Below, one piece after another: positions 1 through 9,247 of a DNA stretch of 64,000 bases. The stretch's first letter is position 1; each line of letters starts with the position of its first letter. Position numbers and translations under genes: made by a program. Below the pieces are notes generated by a model, which was not told the DNA's origin, searched no databases, and saw nothing but the letters and a program-made list of their open reading frames with translations. Origin of the DNA: Pseudomonadales bacterium (GTDB lineage: Bacteria; Pseudomonadota; Gammaproteobacteria; Pseudomonadales; DC-out160); NCBI GenBank assembly GCA_019090455.1, contig JAHRWA010000074.1, forward strand, positions 29,345-93,344, read 5' to 3'.

Positions 1-55
1 CGGACAAAACAGAGAATAGATCACACCGTAGAAAACAACTCAAGCATCTATAGCG

Positions 56-1957
56 CTACCGAGCTTTCGTCTCTTCGATATATTGGCGCACTAACTTTTC
101 TAGTATTGTCAGTGGTAGGGAGCCGTTGGTCAGCACCACATCATGAAAGGCTTTGATATCGAATTGTTCACCCAGCTCAGTTTGTGCCAAATCTCGTAAC
201 TCTAAAATTTTTGTCATCCCCACTTTGTAAGCGCAAGCTTGACCCGGCATCACGAAATAACGTTCCACTTCGGCCACCACTTCACTATCGGAGAGACTGG
301 TATTTTGCGACATGTAGGCAATAGCACGCTCACGATCCCAACGTTTGGCATGTATTCCCGTATCCACCACTAAACGAACTCCTCGAAATAACTCTGACAA
401 CAATCGACCCACGTTATCGTAAGGATCATTTTGAAATCCCACCTCCCAAGCCAACTGTTCCGCATAGAGCGCCCAACCCTCCGCATACGCAGGAAACGGC
501 ACTAGACGACGAAATAGGGGCAACTCTTTTTGCGCTTGCTGCACTGCTAATTGAAGGTGATGCCCAGGGATAGCTTCATGATAAGCCAGCGTTCGCATAC
601 CGTACTTAGGCTGGGCTTTTATGTCGTATAAATTGGCAAAGAAAACGCCGGGGCGCGAACCATCAATCGCCGGTGGTTGGTAGTAAGCTCCAGCCGCGGT
701 TTTTTCCTTAAATTCGGGAATACGATCCACTTCCACTTTTCCCTCTGGCACACTATTGAAAGAGGATGCTAAACCCTGACTCACTTCCTGTATGATCGCC
801 TCATAATCTTTAAGAATTTGTGCGCGTCCTGCGTCAGTATCTTCGTAATAAAAATTAGGATTCTCACGTAGTGCTTCTACCGCTTTCGAAAAACCACCGG
901 AGGTATCGATGCCTTCCGCTGCTAACACCGTTAATATTTTCGCTTGCAGGCGATCCACTTCTTTAAGCCCAAAAGCATGAATATAGTCAGGCGTGTAATC
1001 TGTGGTAGTGAAGACTCTTAGCGCCAATTCATAGAGTTTATCGCCATTTGGCAAACTCCATACACCATGGTTGCCTTCGACTTTCTCATCCAACTTCACA
1101 AAGTAATCAATCAAACTCTGGTAAGCCGGGTAAACCGTATCGGCAATCGCCTGGCGCGCCGAATCGGCAAGACGCTCTTTCTCAGCTGCGTCAAGCTCAG
1201 CTTCATCCATTTTTTTCGTCAGAGCAGTCAATAATATGCCTTCATCAATTGGCGTATCTATAAAACTCTGCATCTCTGCAATCACTTTTGTCACCACAAA
1301 TTGTGGCGGCAAAATCTGTAATTCTTCCCGCCGATGTAATCCTTCTAACACTTGGTCAAATTTAATGCCCACCAACGACAACCGAGTGATGTAATCCTCT
1401 GCGTCTCTCACACTATGAACTTGATGGCTGCTCTCCATAAAGGTTGGAAAACCGTTCTGCTCACCAAAGAGTTGATTCACGGGATAGCTATGAAATCGAA
1501 ACTCTACATATTCACTCACCATATCCAACAACGGCAGCATAATCTCTTTCGACAAGCGATCTCCTTCATTCAGGCTTTCATCATCATACGAGATTAAAGT
1601 ATCACGACTCTCCATCAGCATATCTAACACACGCTCGCCTGCCGCTATCGACGCATCATCCAGTTTCGCGTTATGCCCATGTATGCCCACTTGCTCTAAA
1701 ATATGAACTGACGTCAGTAACTGTGGACTTTCCAACGCCACTTGCATTGCGGTACGCGCAAAAAAAGCATTGATATTAAAAGGCTTAAAAAACCAAACCT
1801 GAACCCCGAGACCCACCAAAATAAGTACAGCGATAGCCATAAGTCCCGCAACAATTTTTACTATTTTTTTGACTACACCCATAGGGAAATCTTCTTTTTT
1901 ATTTTTAGAGGTAATAGATTCGCTTGCACGATCGTGCGATTTTTTCAGATTGTACAT
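56..1957 (-). CDS. DUF885-family membrane-anchored metallopeptidase-like protein
   Basis: A 633-residue protein of the DUF885 family, a group thought to be zinc peptidases. The metal-binding signature HEAIPGHH and the downstream EGWALYAEQL helix typical of the family are both present in the C-terminal third. A hydrophobic segment at about residues 30-55 (KIVAGLMAIAVLILVGLG) should be a signal anchor, so the bulk probably sits in the periplasm. No clear ribosome binding site precedes the first ATG; a second ATG at 1882 (MGVVKK), just before the membrane segment, has a weak AGAAGA upstream and is a credible alternative start. It stands alone, divergent from the CoA-transferase gene. The substrate is unknown. 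Confidence 0.8.
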   Translation of the reverse strand: MYNLKKSHDRASESITSKNKKEDFPMGVVKKIVKIVAGLMAIAVLILVGLGVQVWFFKPFNINAFFARTAMQVALESPQLLTSVHILEQVGIHGHNAKLDDASIAAGERVLDMLMESRDTLISYDDESLNEGDRLSKEIMLPLLDMVSEYVEFRFHSYPVNQLFGEQNGFPTFMESSHQVHSVRDAEDYITRLSLVGIKFDQVLEGLHRREELQILPPQFVVTKVIAEMQSFIDTPIDEGILLTALTKKMDEAELDAAEKERLADSARQAIADTVYPAYQSLIDYFVKLDEKVEGNHGVWSLPNGDKLYELALRVFTTTDYTPDYIHAFGLKEVDRLQAKILTVLAAEGIDTSGGFSKAVEALRENPNFYYEDTDAGRAQILKDYEAIIQEVSQGLASSFNSVPEGKVEVDRIPEFKEKTAAGAYYQPPAIDGSRPGVFFANLYDIKAQPKYGMRTLAYHEAIPGHHLQLAVQQAQKELPLFRRLVPFPAYAEGWALYAEQLAWEVGFQNDPYDNVGRLLSELFRGVRLVVDTGIHAKRWDRERAIAYMSQNTSLSDSEVVAEVERYFVMPGQACAYKVGMTKILELRDLAQTELGEQFDIKAFHDVVLTNGSLPLTILEKLVRQYIEETKAR

Positions 1958-2171
1958 TATTCATGTGAGTCATGGGTACCCGTTAAATGAGGCAAAAATA
2001 GAGTGTGGTAGGAGGAGGAGTTAAGTCGAATTATACGTTTTATATTTCTTGAAAAGAGTAGCTCTTAAGCCGTATTCTTTCCTGCTCTATTGCTGCTTTC
2101 CTTCACGCAATTGATAGAACAAATCCTGCACCTAAAATCTTATTAATCACTAAAATAAAACGGGGCTCAAA

Positions 2172-3398
2172 ATGGAATCTGAGACGAATCAAGCTTCACC
2201 GATGCTTAAAGGAATTAAAGTCGTAGAACTCGCCACCTACATGGCCGCACCTTCTGCAGCCATGGTTCTATCCGACTGGGGTGCCGACACGATTAAGATA
2301 GAAGACCTAGAGGGGGATGCTATTCGCCGCGTTTATAAAGGTATCTCGCGCAATCAGCTAGATGGTAATCCCATGTTTGCTTTTGACAACCGAGGAAAAA
2401 GAGGCATCAGTGTCGATATCCGCACCCCAGAAGGATGCCAAATTGTTAGAGAACTAGTTCGTGATGCCGACATTTTTATTACCAACGTAAGACCTGCTGC
2501 CTTGGACAAATTGAATCTCAACTACGAAGGCCTCAAACAAGACAATGAGCGATTAATCTATGCGACGGTCACTGGTTACGGATTGCAGGGCGAAGAAACC
2601 AACCGACCCGGATTCGATGTAGTCGCATTCTGGGCTCGCTCGGGTCTTTGCAGAATGATGATGCCCAAAGGAGCTGAACCCGTACCCGTGCGTGCAGCCA
2701 TGGGTGATCACATGACTGGCATTACATTAGTCGCTGGTATTTTAGGAGCCTTGTTCGAACGAGAGCGAACAGGAAAAGGTAAATTAGTAGAAGCATCTCT
2801 GTTGCGCACAGGAATGTTTATGCTGGGATCAGATCTGGGCACCCAGCTGCATTTCGGTAGGCTATCATCCACCCAACCTCGCGCCGAAACCGCCGACGCC
2901 ATACGTAATTTTTATAAGACATCCGATGATCATTGGCTAATGCTCATTCCGCGCGGCAATAAAACCGATTTTCGAACGATCTGTAAAGTAGTGGGTTATC
3001 CTGATCTACCCGACGACCCTCGCTTTAAGACTCCTGTGGACCGTAAGGAGAACGCAGCCGAAATGGTGGCTCTTTTTGATGAATCATTTGCGAAGAAGAC
3101 GCTCGAAGAATGGTCCGCCACGCTGGATGAAGCAGACCTCGTCTGGGGCCCAGTACAACACCCTTCCCAAGTCGTTGAGGATCCCCAAGCATGGGCAGCG
3201 GGTGCGTTTGTGGATATTCCCAATGGCGATAATAAACCTATGACAACAGTTGCCTCCCCTATTCGCTTTAATGGAGTCGATGTAAAAATAGAAAGACCCA
3301 CACCGGAAGTGGGGGAGCATACCGCCGAAGTATTAGCAGGTTTGGGCTATACAGAAAGCGACATAGAAAAGTTAATTGAAGTTAAGGTCATCCGGTAG
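2172..3398 (+). CDS. Class III CoA-transferase (CaiB/BaiF family)
   Basis: A 408-residue family III CoA-transferase, which moves CoA between carboxylic acids in the cytoplasm. The N-terminal VVELATYMAAPSAAMVLSDWGAD segment in shorter parts (VVELATYMAAP, LSDWGAD), the NRGKRGISVDI motif, and a GDHMTG motif whose Asp179 sits where the catalytic aspartate of formyl-CoA transferases lies all support this. Length matches the family. The ribosome binding site before ATG 2172 is weak (GGGG). It lies upstream of an SDR gene on the same strand and near a crotonase, so a role in activating a carboxylic acid for degradation is a reasonable inference. The exact acid cannot be read from the sequence. Confidence 0.87.
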   Translation: MESETNQASPMLKGIKVVELATYMAAPSAAMVLSDWGADTIKIEDLEGDAIRRVYKGISRNQLDGNPMFAFDNRGKRGISVDIRTPEGCQIVRELVRDADIFITNVRPAALDKLNLNYEGLKQDNERLIYATVTGYGLQGEETNRPGFDVVAFWARSGLCRMMMPKGAEPVPVRAAMGDHMTGITLVAGILGALFERERTGKGKLVEASLLRTGMFMLGSDLGTQLHFGRLSSTQPRAETADAIRNFYKTSDDHWLMLIPRGNKTDFRTICKVVGYPDLPDDPRFKTPVDRKENAAEMVALFDESFAKKTLEEWSATLDEADLVWGPVQHPSQVVEDPQAWAAGAFVDIPNGDNKPMTTVASPIRFNGVDVKIERPTPEVGEHTAEVLAGLGYTESDIEKLIEVKVIR

Positions 3399-3609
3399 AC
3401 TGATTTTTATAGGCTTATGACTTAACCTGCGTCTTGGCTGACACACCAGTTGTCGCTACTGTTTTATCGGCCATATATCACCTTTTCATACATATTGATA
3501 TTGTTAGATAGAGCGAGTACAGTTCGTACCCTCATGGCCCCTTGATTGAGAAACACTCAGCAGTGGTCAATAAAACTCATTAGATTAATCACATATTAAG
3601 GAGCTGAAA

Positions 3610-4404
3610 ATGGATTTAGGATTAGCCGGTAAGTCCGTCATTGTCACTGGAGGTGCTTCAAACATTGGCCGCGCAATCGTACTGACCTATGCAAAAGAAA
3701 ATGCCAAGATCACCCTTGCTGACTTAGACGAAGAGCAAGGCGCAAAAGTAGCAGAAATTGCTTTAGAGGCTGGCGCCCAATCTGTACAAGTCGTTAAAAC
3801 TGATATCACTAATTTGTCAGATGTGGAGTCCATGGTTCAGAAGGCCATTGATAATCATGGCGGTGTCGATGTTCTGGTTAACAATGTCGGTTGGGATAAA
3901 CTGCAATTTTTTATGGATACCACTCCCGATTTTTGGCAAAAAATAATTCAAATTAATTTTATCGGTATGCTTAACTGCACTCAAACCGTACTTAAGCCCA
4001 TGATAAAAAATAACGGTGGCTCTATTGTCTCCATTAGCTCCGATGCAAGTCGTCAAGGTGAAGTCAGAGAAGCCGTTTATGGCGGCATGAAAGCAGCGAC
4101 CAACAGCTTTATGAAGACTGTAGCGAAAGAAAATGGTCGATACGGCATTCGTTGTAATTGTGTATGCCCCGGTGTAACCGTACCTGATGACACCGAAGAA
4201 GTGAGCCCCAACAGCATGTGGCAGGACAAGGGAGCCATGTTCTCAGAAGATCAATTCGCAAAAGTAGCGAAAACTCTTCCGCTAAAACGTTTAGGAAAAG
4301 GCGAAGATATCGCTAGATCTGTTGTGTTCTTATCTTCTGAAGCGGCTGGCTATGTCACCGGGCAAGTGCTCAGTGTTAGTGGCGGTTACAGCATGATTGG
4401 CTAA
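3610..4404 (+). CDS. Short-chain dehydrogenase/reductase (SDR)
   Basis: A 264-residue classical SDR, an NAD(P)-dependent oxidoreductase. It shows the TGGASNIGRA nucleotide-binding glycine motif near residue 14, the NNVGWD motif in place of NNAG, a serine in SISSDAS, and the YGGMK form of the catalytic YxxxK pair. The C-terminal GYVTGQVLSVSGGYSMIG is typical of the FabG-like group. The start follows AAGGAGCTGAAA, a good ribosome binding site. It probably acts on a hydroxyacyl or alcohol intermediate in the same pathway as the upstream CoA-transferase, but the 211-bp gap leaves room for its own promoter. A strong terminator follows. Confidence 0.87.
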   Translation: MDLGLAGKSVIVTGGASNIGRAIVLTYAKENAKITLADLDEEQGAKVAEIALEAGAQSVQVVKTDITNLSDVESMVQKAIDNHGGVDVLVNNVGWDKLQFFMDTTPDFWQKIIQINFIGMLNCTQTVLKPMIKNNGGSIVSISSDASRQGEVREAVYGGMKAATNSFMKTVAKENGRYGIRCNCVCPGVTVPDDTEEVSPNSMWQDKGAMFSEDQFAKVAKTLPLKRLGKGEDIARSVVFLSSEAAGYVTGQVLSVSGGYSMIG

Positions 4405-4419
4405 CTTACCATTTGGTAG

Positions 4420-4482
4420 GCATAAGTTAAAAAAAATGGGTTGCAGATGATATATCTGCAACCCATTTTTTTTAACTTATGC
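4420..4482. terminator. Bidirectional rho-independent terminator
   Basis: A perfect inverted repeat with 29-bp arms (4420-4448 and 4454-4482) and a 5-base loop. Each arm contains eight A or T residues next to the GGGTTGCAGAT stem, so both strands end a hairpin in a T run. It lies between the convergent SDR (3610) and metal-dependent hydrolase (4516) genes and should stop transcription from both. Confidence 0.9.
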
Positions 4483-4515
4483 TTTAGCGCTTTTCTTTAG
4501 CGTTAATGCCAATTA

Positions 4516-5472
4516 TCACGCAATAGCGAATTTCGCTTTTATCGCAGAGAAAGCAGAGCTTTTTCCTACCTTGCGCGGATTTTCATTTTTATGCCAATCA
4601 CAAAGCGCCTTAAATGCTGCTCCAGCATCGCCTGTTTCATCGAACGACTTTTTCCACACGTGTATCACATCACGATTATCGTCTTTCCAGGGATGGAAAC
4701 TCGGACGATAATAAGGGAAATAAAGTTTAACAATATGTCGCATCACTCCCGGTCTAACTAACGTGGTATCCAGCATTTTCAATGCTGATGGTAAATTGGT
4801 AAATTGTTTGTCCTTCCAAAGAAGGTAAACCAACGCTGCCGTGATACCTGGAACACCTACCACGGAACTAGTGGCCATTGCTGTCACTCGCCTTAGATAA
4901 GCCAGCGGACCTTTACCACTTGCATGACTAAAAACATCAAAGCTCACAGCCTTATGTTCTGTCTCTTCAACGAAATGCCAAAATAACATATTGACAACTT
5001 CTGGCTCAGTATCTTCAAACATTTCCGGATACTCGAGAAAAACAGAGGACAAGATTGCAGTGAAATGCTCGAAGGAGGCGGCTAGAGCACCTTGCATTTC
5101 AGGGCTAAGATTTTTTTTCAAAAATTCTCTAATTACCACAAAAGTACTTTCGATATCATCAAGCGGTAGACCATGCTCAATAGAAATTTCATTCATTACA
5201 TCATGCTCTCGGGCATGAATTCTTTCCTGTTTGCAGAAATCGACTCCTGCTTGACGAACGGCGGGATCATCGATTTTATCTAAAAGCATAGCGGCTGATC
5301 GCATAACCCAGCGCTCTCCTTCTGGCACGGCAGCTAAAACTGCAGTCATCCAAAGGGTGTTCCAAGGATCATCGTTAAACCAATATTTATGAACATTATC
5401 TTTATTTAAATCGAACGTTAAATCACGAGGCACTACTTCATCGTAGCCAACCTTCACTTTTGCTTGAGCCAT
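4516..5472 (-). CDS. PF10118-type predicted metal-dependent hydrolase
   Basis: A 318-residue protein resembling the PF10118 predicted metal-dependent hydrolases. The family signature HFVEETEHKAVSFDV, an Arg/Glu/His-rich MNEISIEHG region and the PYYRPSFHPW segment are visible. These proteins are helical and carry His/Glu clusters likely to hold metal; no reaction has been firmly assigned. An upstream in-frame ATG at 5541 would add 23 residues, but ATG 5472 (MAQAKVKVGY) is preceded by AGAGAGAAG and is the better start. It is followed by the bidirectional terminator and preceded by a 480-bp AT-rich region. Confidence 0.75.
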   Translation of the reverse strand: MAQAKVKVGYDEVVPRDLTFDLNKDNVHKYWFNDDPWNTLWMTAVLAAVPEGERWVMRSAAMLLDKIDDPAVRQAGVDFCKQERIHAREHDVMNEISIEHGLPLDDIESTFVVIREFLKKNLSPEMQGALAASFEHFTAILSSVFLEYPEMFEDTEPEVVNMLFWHFVEETEHKAVSFDVFSHASGKGPLAYLRRVTAMATSSVVGVPGITAALVYLLWKDKQFTNLPSALKMLDTTLVRPGVMRHIVKLYFPYYRPSFHPWKDDNRDVIHVWKKSFDETGDAGAAFKALCDWHKNENPRKVGKSSAFSAIKAKFAIA

Positions 5473-5541
5473 TATCTTCTCTCTATTTTTACAATCTACA
5501 TATGGGGAGACTACTAAAGAAAGTAGCATCCAAACTTTCAC

Positions 5542-5953
5542 TTTCTCAATTTCCTTGAATTGAAAATGCTAAGTTTTTCAAACTCCCAATTTTGCAATCT
5601 AAGATTTTCTACAATGTAGTTTGGAAACACGTCTACACTCCATACAACTACACATATGTATAGTGACTACTATATTCAAACAGAATGTTGGTTAAGCAAC
5701 CAAATGTCAAGATTTATTCTTACTTAAGGATCTCTATTCGACGGCAAGTTAACTTGTTTAGTACAACCAGCAAGATTATGTAAACCTTTGTATTATATTA
5801 CTTAATATAGGCAACTATTATTTTAATAGAGTTAATATAAACAATAGAGCTTCGGATCATTAAACAAGGAAGCCCCAAGAATAAGAACTAACTATAAACA
5901 GCAACATCAATGACCAATCATTAATGTTGCTCAACTTCCACAGCAAACTGGAC
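5542..5953. other. AT-rich intergenic region with palindrome
   Basis: No gene is supported here. The stretch carries the upstream region of the hydrolase gene. It contains an inverted repeat TATAGT-GACT-ACTATA at 5659-5674 that could be an operator, and a stem-loop (5900-5931) downstream of the esterase gene. Confidence 0.4.
5900..5931 (-). terminator. Possible terminator stem-loop of esterase gene
   Basis: AGCAACAT (5900-5907) pairs with ATGTTGCT (5924-5931) just beyond the stop of the esterase gene. There is no clean T run on the minus strand, so it may be a processing hairpin instead of a strong terminator. Confidence 0.4.
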
Positions 5954-6841
5954 TCAAGTATAGCTTTCAACAAAGGAGACAATCCGCTTCATATCTTGCC
6001 TAGCTTCTGGAATCATCGGATACATAATTGGCCATACATGTGGCATATTTTTCCTTGAAATCATCTCTACAGGAATACCCTCTTGCTCCGCTTTCGCTTT
6101 AACTTTGTAGCTATCGTCTCTTAGGGATTCCGCTTCACTTACCGTGATTAGCAATGGCGGCAATCCCTTAAAATCACCCTTAGAAGGGGATACATAGGGG
6201 TCACTCGGATCAGCGCCATCAAGATACACATCCGTAAGCTGAGATATCGAATCGTAATAAAACATATCATCGGATTGATTGTTAGCCTGCCTAGAGTAGA
6301 CCTCAGTTACATCTGTCGCCGGAGAAAGCACCATTGCGCAATCTGGCAATTTCAGCCCTTCATCCTTCGCTCTCAGCATGGTAACCAATGCCAAGTTCCC
6401 ACCCGCTGAGTCACCTCCGAGAATGAATGGCTGAGCTGATACACTATCTCGCAGTACTTTATACACTTCAATACAGTCATCAGGAGCAGCTGGATAAGGA
6501 AACTCAGGGGCTTTTCGGTAATTCGGCAGGTATATGTTGGCATTCAACCTTTTTGCCAACTGGCCACAAAAACCAAAATACATTCTTGGTTCTCCCGCAA
6601 CGAAACCACCTCCGTGAATATACATAATTTGCATGTCCGGCTTGGGGACTTCAATCCAATAACCTTCGACACCGGCAATCGTTTCTTCCCTTGTCTTCAC
6701 ACCAGAAGGCGAAAGATCCACAAATCCCGGAAGGCTAATCGCATTACGCAGATGAGCCACCATCTTTTCAGGTGTCTTTTTCTTCTTCTTGACCATCGTA
6801 CGGACTGCTGTTTTTAATATTCTTGCGCTAATTGATGTCAT
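5954..6841 (-). CDS. Alpha/beta hydrolase, HSL (hormone-sensitive lipase) type esterase
   Basis: A 295-residue esterase/lipase of the HSL group. It has the oxyanion-hole motif HGGGF, the nucleophile elbow GDSAGGN, and the catalytic histidine in MPHVWP. The acid residue region reads SEAESLRDDS, where many relatives have Asp; a Glu appears to take its place. ATG 6841 (MTSISARI) follows AAGGAGACTCTA and is preferred over an in-frame ATG at 6868. It is 50 bp downstream of an SDR gene on the same strand, so the two are probably co-transcribed. Such enzymes hydrolyse short to medium acyl esters; the natural substrate is unknown. Confidence 0.85.
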   Translation of the reverse strand: MTSISARILKTAVRTMVKKKKKTPEKMVAHLRNAISLPGFVDLSPSGVKTREETIAGVEGYWIEVPKPDMQIMYIHGGGFVAGEPRMYFGFCGQLAKRLNANIYLPNYRKAPEFPYPAAPDDCIEVYKVLRDSVSAQPFILGGDSAGGNLALVTMLRAKDEGLKLPDCAMVLSPATDVTEVYSRQANNQSDDMFYYDSISQLTDVYLDGADPSDPYVSPSKGDFKGLPPLLITVSEAESLRDDSYKVKAKAEQEGIPVEMISRKNMPHVWPIMYPMIPEARQDMKRIVSFVESYT

Positions 6842-6891
6842 TAGAGTCTCCTTGCAAAACGTTACCAATGTACGGAAATCAAATAGATTCT

Positions 6892-7716
6892 CTATTTGAA
6901 TAGTTTGTATATTTCACCAACGCCGCGTGTATATGAGGAAGGCGCCAGACGCTTAATGCCCCACGCTATTTTGGCATCCATTTGAGGCATGACATACAGC
7001 TTACCTTGATCTAACGCAGACAACGTCTGACGTGCAACTTTGTCACTATTGGTCCATGCCAGCTTATCCATCGCCAAAGCGCCTAACTTCTTTTGGTCCT
7101 CAGGAACTCGGCTGTTCTCTATGATATTAGTGGGCACAAATGTAGGGCAAAGAACCGTTGTATTGACACCCGAGCCAACGAGCTCTGCCGCTAGCGTTTC
7201 TGACAAAGAAAGCACGCCAGCCTTAGATACGTTATAAGCGCCCATCTCAGGAGCCGCTCCAAATGCCGCTGCTGATGCAACGTTAATTATTCCGCCGTAT
7301 CCCAACTCTTTTAATTTGGGCGTGAAATAGTGACAACCGTGGATAACGCCCCAAAGATTAACATCTACTACCCATTTCCAATCCTTCAATGACATCTCAC
7401 CGACATTTCCACCCGCACCAACACCCGCATTATTCACTACCAGTGTAATCGGACGCTCTAGCAACTCTTCCGCTTCGTTTGATAATTTTTCCACCGCCTT
7501 TTCACTACTCACATCGCACTTATAGGCTACAGCCTTAGTTCCCAATTCTTGCAACATTAAAGCCGTCTTATTTGCCGCTTTTAAATCGATGTCGGCACAA
7601 ACAACTGCCCCGCCTCGACGCGCAATTTCGTAAGCAAAGCTCTTACCAATTCCACTGCCAGCCCCTGTTACAACGGCTGCTGATTTCTGCGATACCTTTA
7701 AAGCGGTTATACTCAT
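6892..7716 (-). CDS. Short-chain dehydrogenase/reductase (SDR)
   Basis: A 274-residue classical SDR with TGAGSGIGKSFA at the nucleotide-binding site, NNAGVGAGG, a catalytic serine in NVASAAAF and YNVSKAG for the YxxxK pair. The CADID segment after the second strand (Asp acceptor) suggests NAD preference. The start ATG 7716 has AGGAGA eight bases upstream. It leads a two-gene operon with the esterase, consistent with successive oxidation and hydrolysis of an alcohol or ester, which is inference from context only. A 659-bp region upstream carries the likely promoter. Confidence 0.87.
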   Translation of the reverse strand: MSITALKVSQKSAAVVTGAGSGIGKSFAYEIARRGGAVVCADIDLKAANKTALMLQELGTKAVAYKCDVSSEKAVEKLSNEAEELLERPITLVVNNAGVGAGGNVGEMSLKDWKWVVDVNLWGVIHGCHYFTPKLKELGYGGIINVASAAAFGAAPEMGAYNVSKAGVLSLSETLAAELVGSGVNTTVLCPTFVPTNIIENSRVPEDQKKLGALAMDKLAWTNSDKVARQTLSALDQGKLYVMPQMDAKIAWGIKRLAPSSYTRGVGEIYKLFK

Positions 7717-8375
7717 GACTCAATCTCCTGGATTAACAGACCTTCTATTAAAAACAAAACTCATAATACAAATGCGATCAGTGAATTTCTTAATTCGTTA
7801 AAATACAAATACAGCAAAGCTGTATCATTAGAAAAAGGGTGATTTACGAAACGGTTTTTTAGCGGCGCCACAACGACTCAGTCAAATTGAAACTAAGCAA
7901 TACATTGTGCTGTTCAAAAAAATTTGTTCGATGACGAATTCACGATACACCTGAAATTTCGACTGCGCACAATAGTAACTTACTACCTGCTACACAAACA
8001 AACTATTATGATTTTTTATCATCACGCAAACCACACAACAAAGAGTAATTTTATATTCTTTTATATCATACACTTACTATAGATTTCTTCACAACCCTCC
8101 TAAGGACAACCGCAATATTTGAAATACCGACAAAGGCAATCAGCGCATAAGAATAAGACCCAATAACTCGACCTCCTATTTTTAGTAAATAAAAAACACC
8201 AAACTGTTACTCAAATTTCTGAGGTGGATGCGCTAAAAAAACGAATATGTTAGATTTAAAATTCAACAATTACGACCCGGACCATCTCTAGTTTATTCAA
8301 TGAAGATAATCCATTCATAATTGCCAATCAGTTCGGTATTGGCGCTTCACCTATTTTCTTGTTAAGGAAGTCACT
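7717..8375. other. Intergenic region with possible operator
   Basis: No coding region is supported in these 659 bases between divergent genes. A palindrome ATACAGC-AAA-GCTGTAT (7809-7825) lies about 90 bases upstream of the SDR start and looks like a repressor site. A GGAAG ribosome binding site precedes the crotonase gene. Nothing else stands out. Confidence 0.4.
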
Positions 8376-9155
8376 ATGAACACCCCCCTTGTTGATCTAA
8401 AAAAACAAAATGGCGTCGCCATTTTAACGCTGAATCGGCCCGAAAAATTTAACTGCCTGTCCTTGGCAGTGCATAAGTCAATTGAAGAAATTGTTATCGC
8501 ACTAAAAGCAGATAACGATGTGCGATGCATCCTAATTTGCGCAAGCGGAAAGAACTTTTGTACTGGAGCAGACTTGGAGGAGGTAAAAGGACTTCGAGAC
8601 TCCCAAGAAAAACTGAAAGATTTTATCGGACAAGGAAATCGCGCACTCGCCTTATTGGAAAACAATGAATTGCCCGTCGTCGTAGCCGTACAAGGGCTAG
8701 CATTAGCAGGTGGATTAGAATTGGTTCTCGCCACCGATATCGTATTTGCAGCCGAGTCCGCAAAACTAGGAGATCAGCATTCTCATTTCGGATTAATTCC
8801 AGGATGGGGTGGATCACAACGATTACCGCGTATTGTTGGTAAACGACGAGCCCTGGATTTATTGTTTAGTGCACGCTGGCTCAAAGCGGATGAAGCACTG
8901 TCGATGGGTCTGGTCAATTACGTGGTACCCGAAGAGGAGCTTCAAGAAGCTGCTGTAGCCTATTGCGAAAAGCTCGCCAAGAAAAGTCGTAGCGGTCTTA
9001 GCCTAATGAAATCATTGGTTCACGAAGGCTTGGATTTAGGTAACGACGCATCTATCGATTTTGAAGCGGTTCGTGCCGTTCCTGCATTGCAGTCAGAAGA
9101 TGTAACCGAAGGGCTTGCTGCATTTGAAGGACGCAGAGAACCCAAATTTGCTTAA
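8376..9155 (+). CDS. Enoyl-CoA hydratase/isomerase family protein (crotonase fold)
   Basis: A 259-residue crotonase. The oxyanion-hole segments CASGKNFCTGADL and GLALAGGLEL, and the GLIPGWGGSQRLPRIVG region are clear. The first catalytic glutamate of hydratases is kept in GGLEL, but the second, normally in a PE(I/V) motif, aligns with His in LGDQHSHFG. It is therefore unlikely to be a textbook hydratase and may be an isomerase, hydrolase or other crotonase-family enzyme. The start follows AAGGAAG. It is divergent from the SDR-esterase operon and probably part of the same acyl-CoA metabolism. Confidence 0.85.
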   Translation: MNTPLVDLKKQNGVAILTLNRPEKFNCLSLAVHKSIEEIVIALKADNDVRCILICASGKNFCTGADLEEVKGLRDSQEKLKDFIGQGNRALALLENNELPVVVAVQGLALAGGLELVLATDIVFAAESAKLGDQHSHFGLIPGWGGSQRLPRIVGKRRALDLLFSARWLKADEALSMGLVNYVVPEEELQEAAVAYCEKLAKKSRSGLSLMKSLVHEGLDLGNDASIDFEAVRAVPALQSEDVTEGLAAFEGRREPKFA

Positions 9156-9169
9156 TTTTACGTTCAGTA

Positions 9170-9234
9170 TTTGTTAGTAGACTCTTGCATCAAACATAAG
9201 GCTATCCAATCCTTAATAAAAGTCTACTAACAAA
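9170..9234. terminator. Inverted repeat between convergent genes
   Basis: TTTGTTAGTAGACT (9170-9183) is repeated inverted as AGTCTACTAACAAA (9221-9234), a perfect 14-bp stem with a 37-base loop. It sits between the convergent crotonase and cytochrome-lipoprotein genes and probably acts as a shared terminator, although the loop is long. Confidence 0.5.
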
Positions 9235-9247
9235 ATTTTAACCTAGT

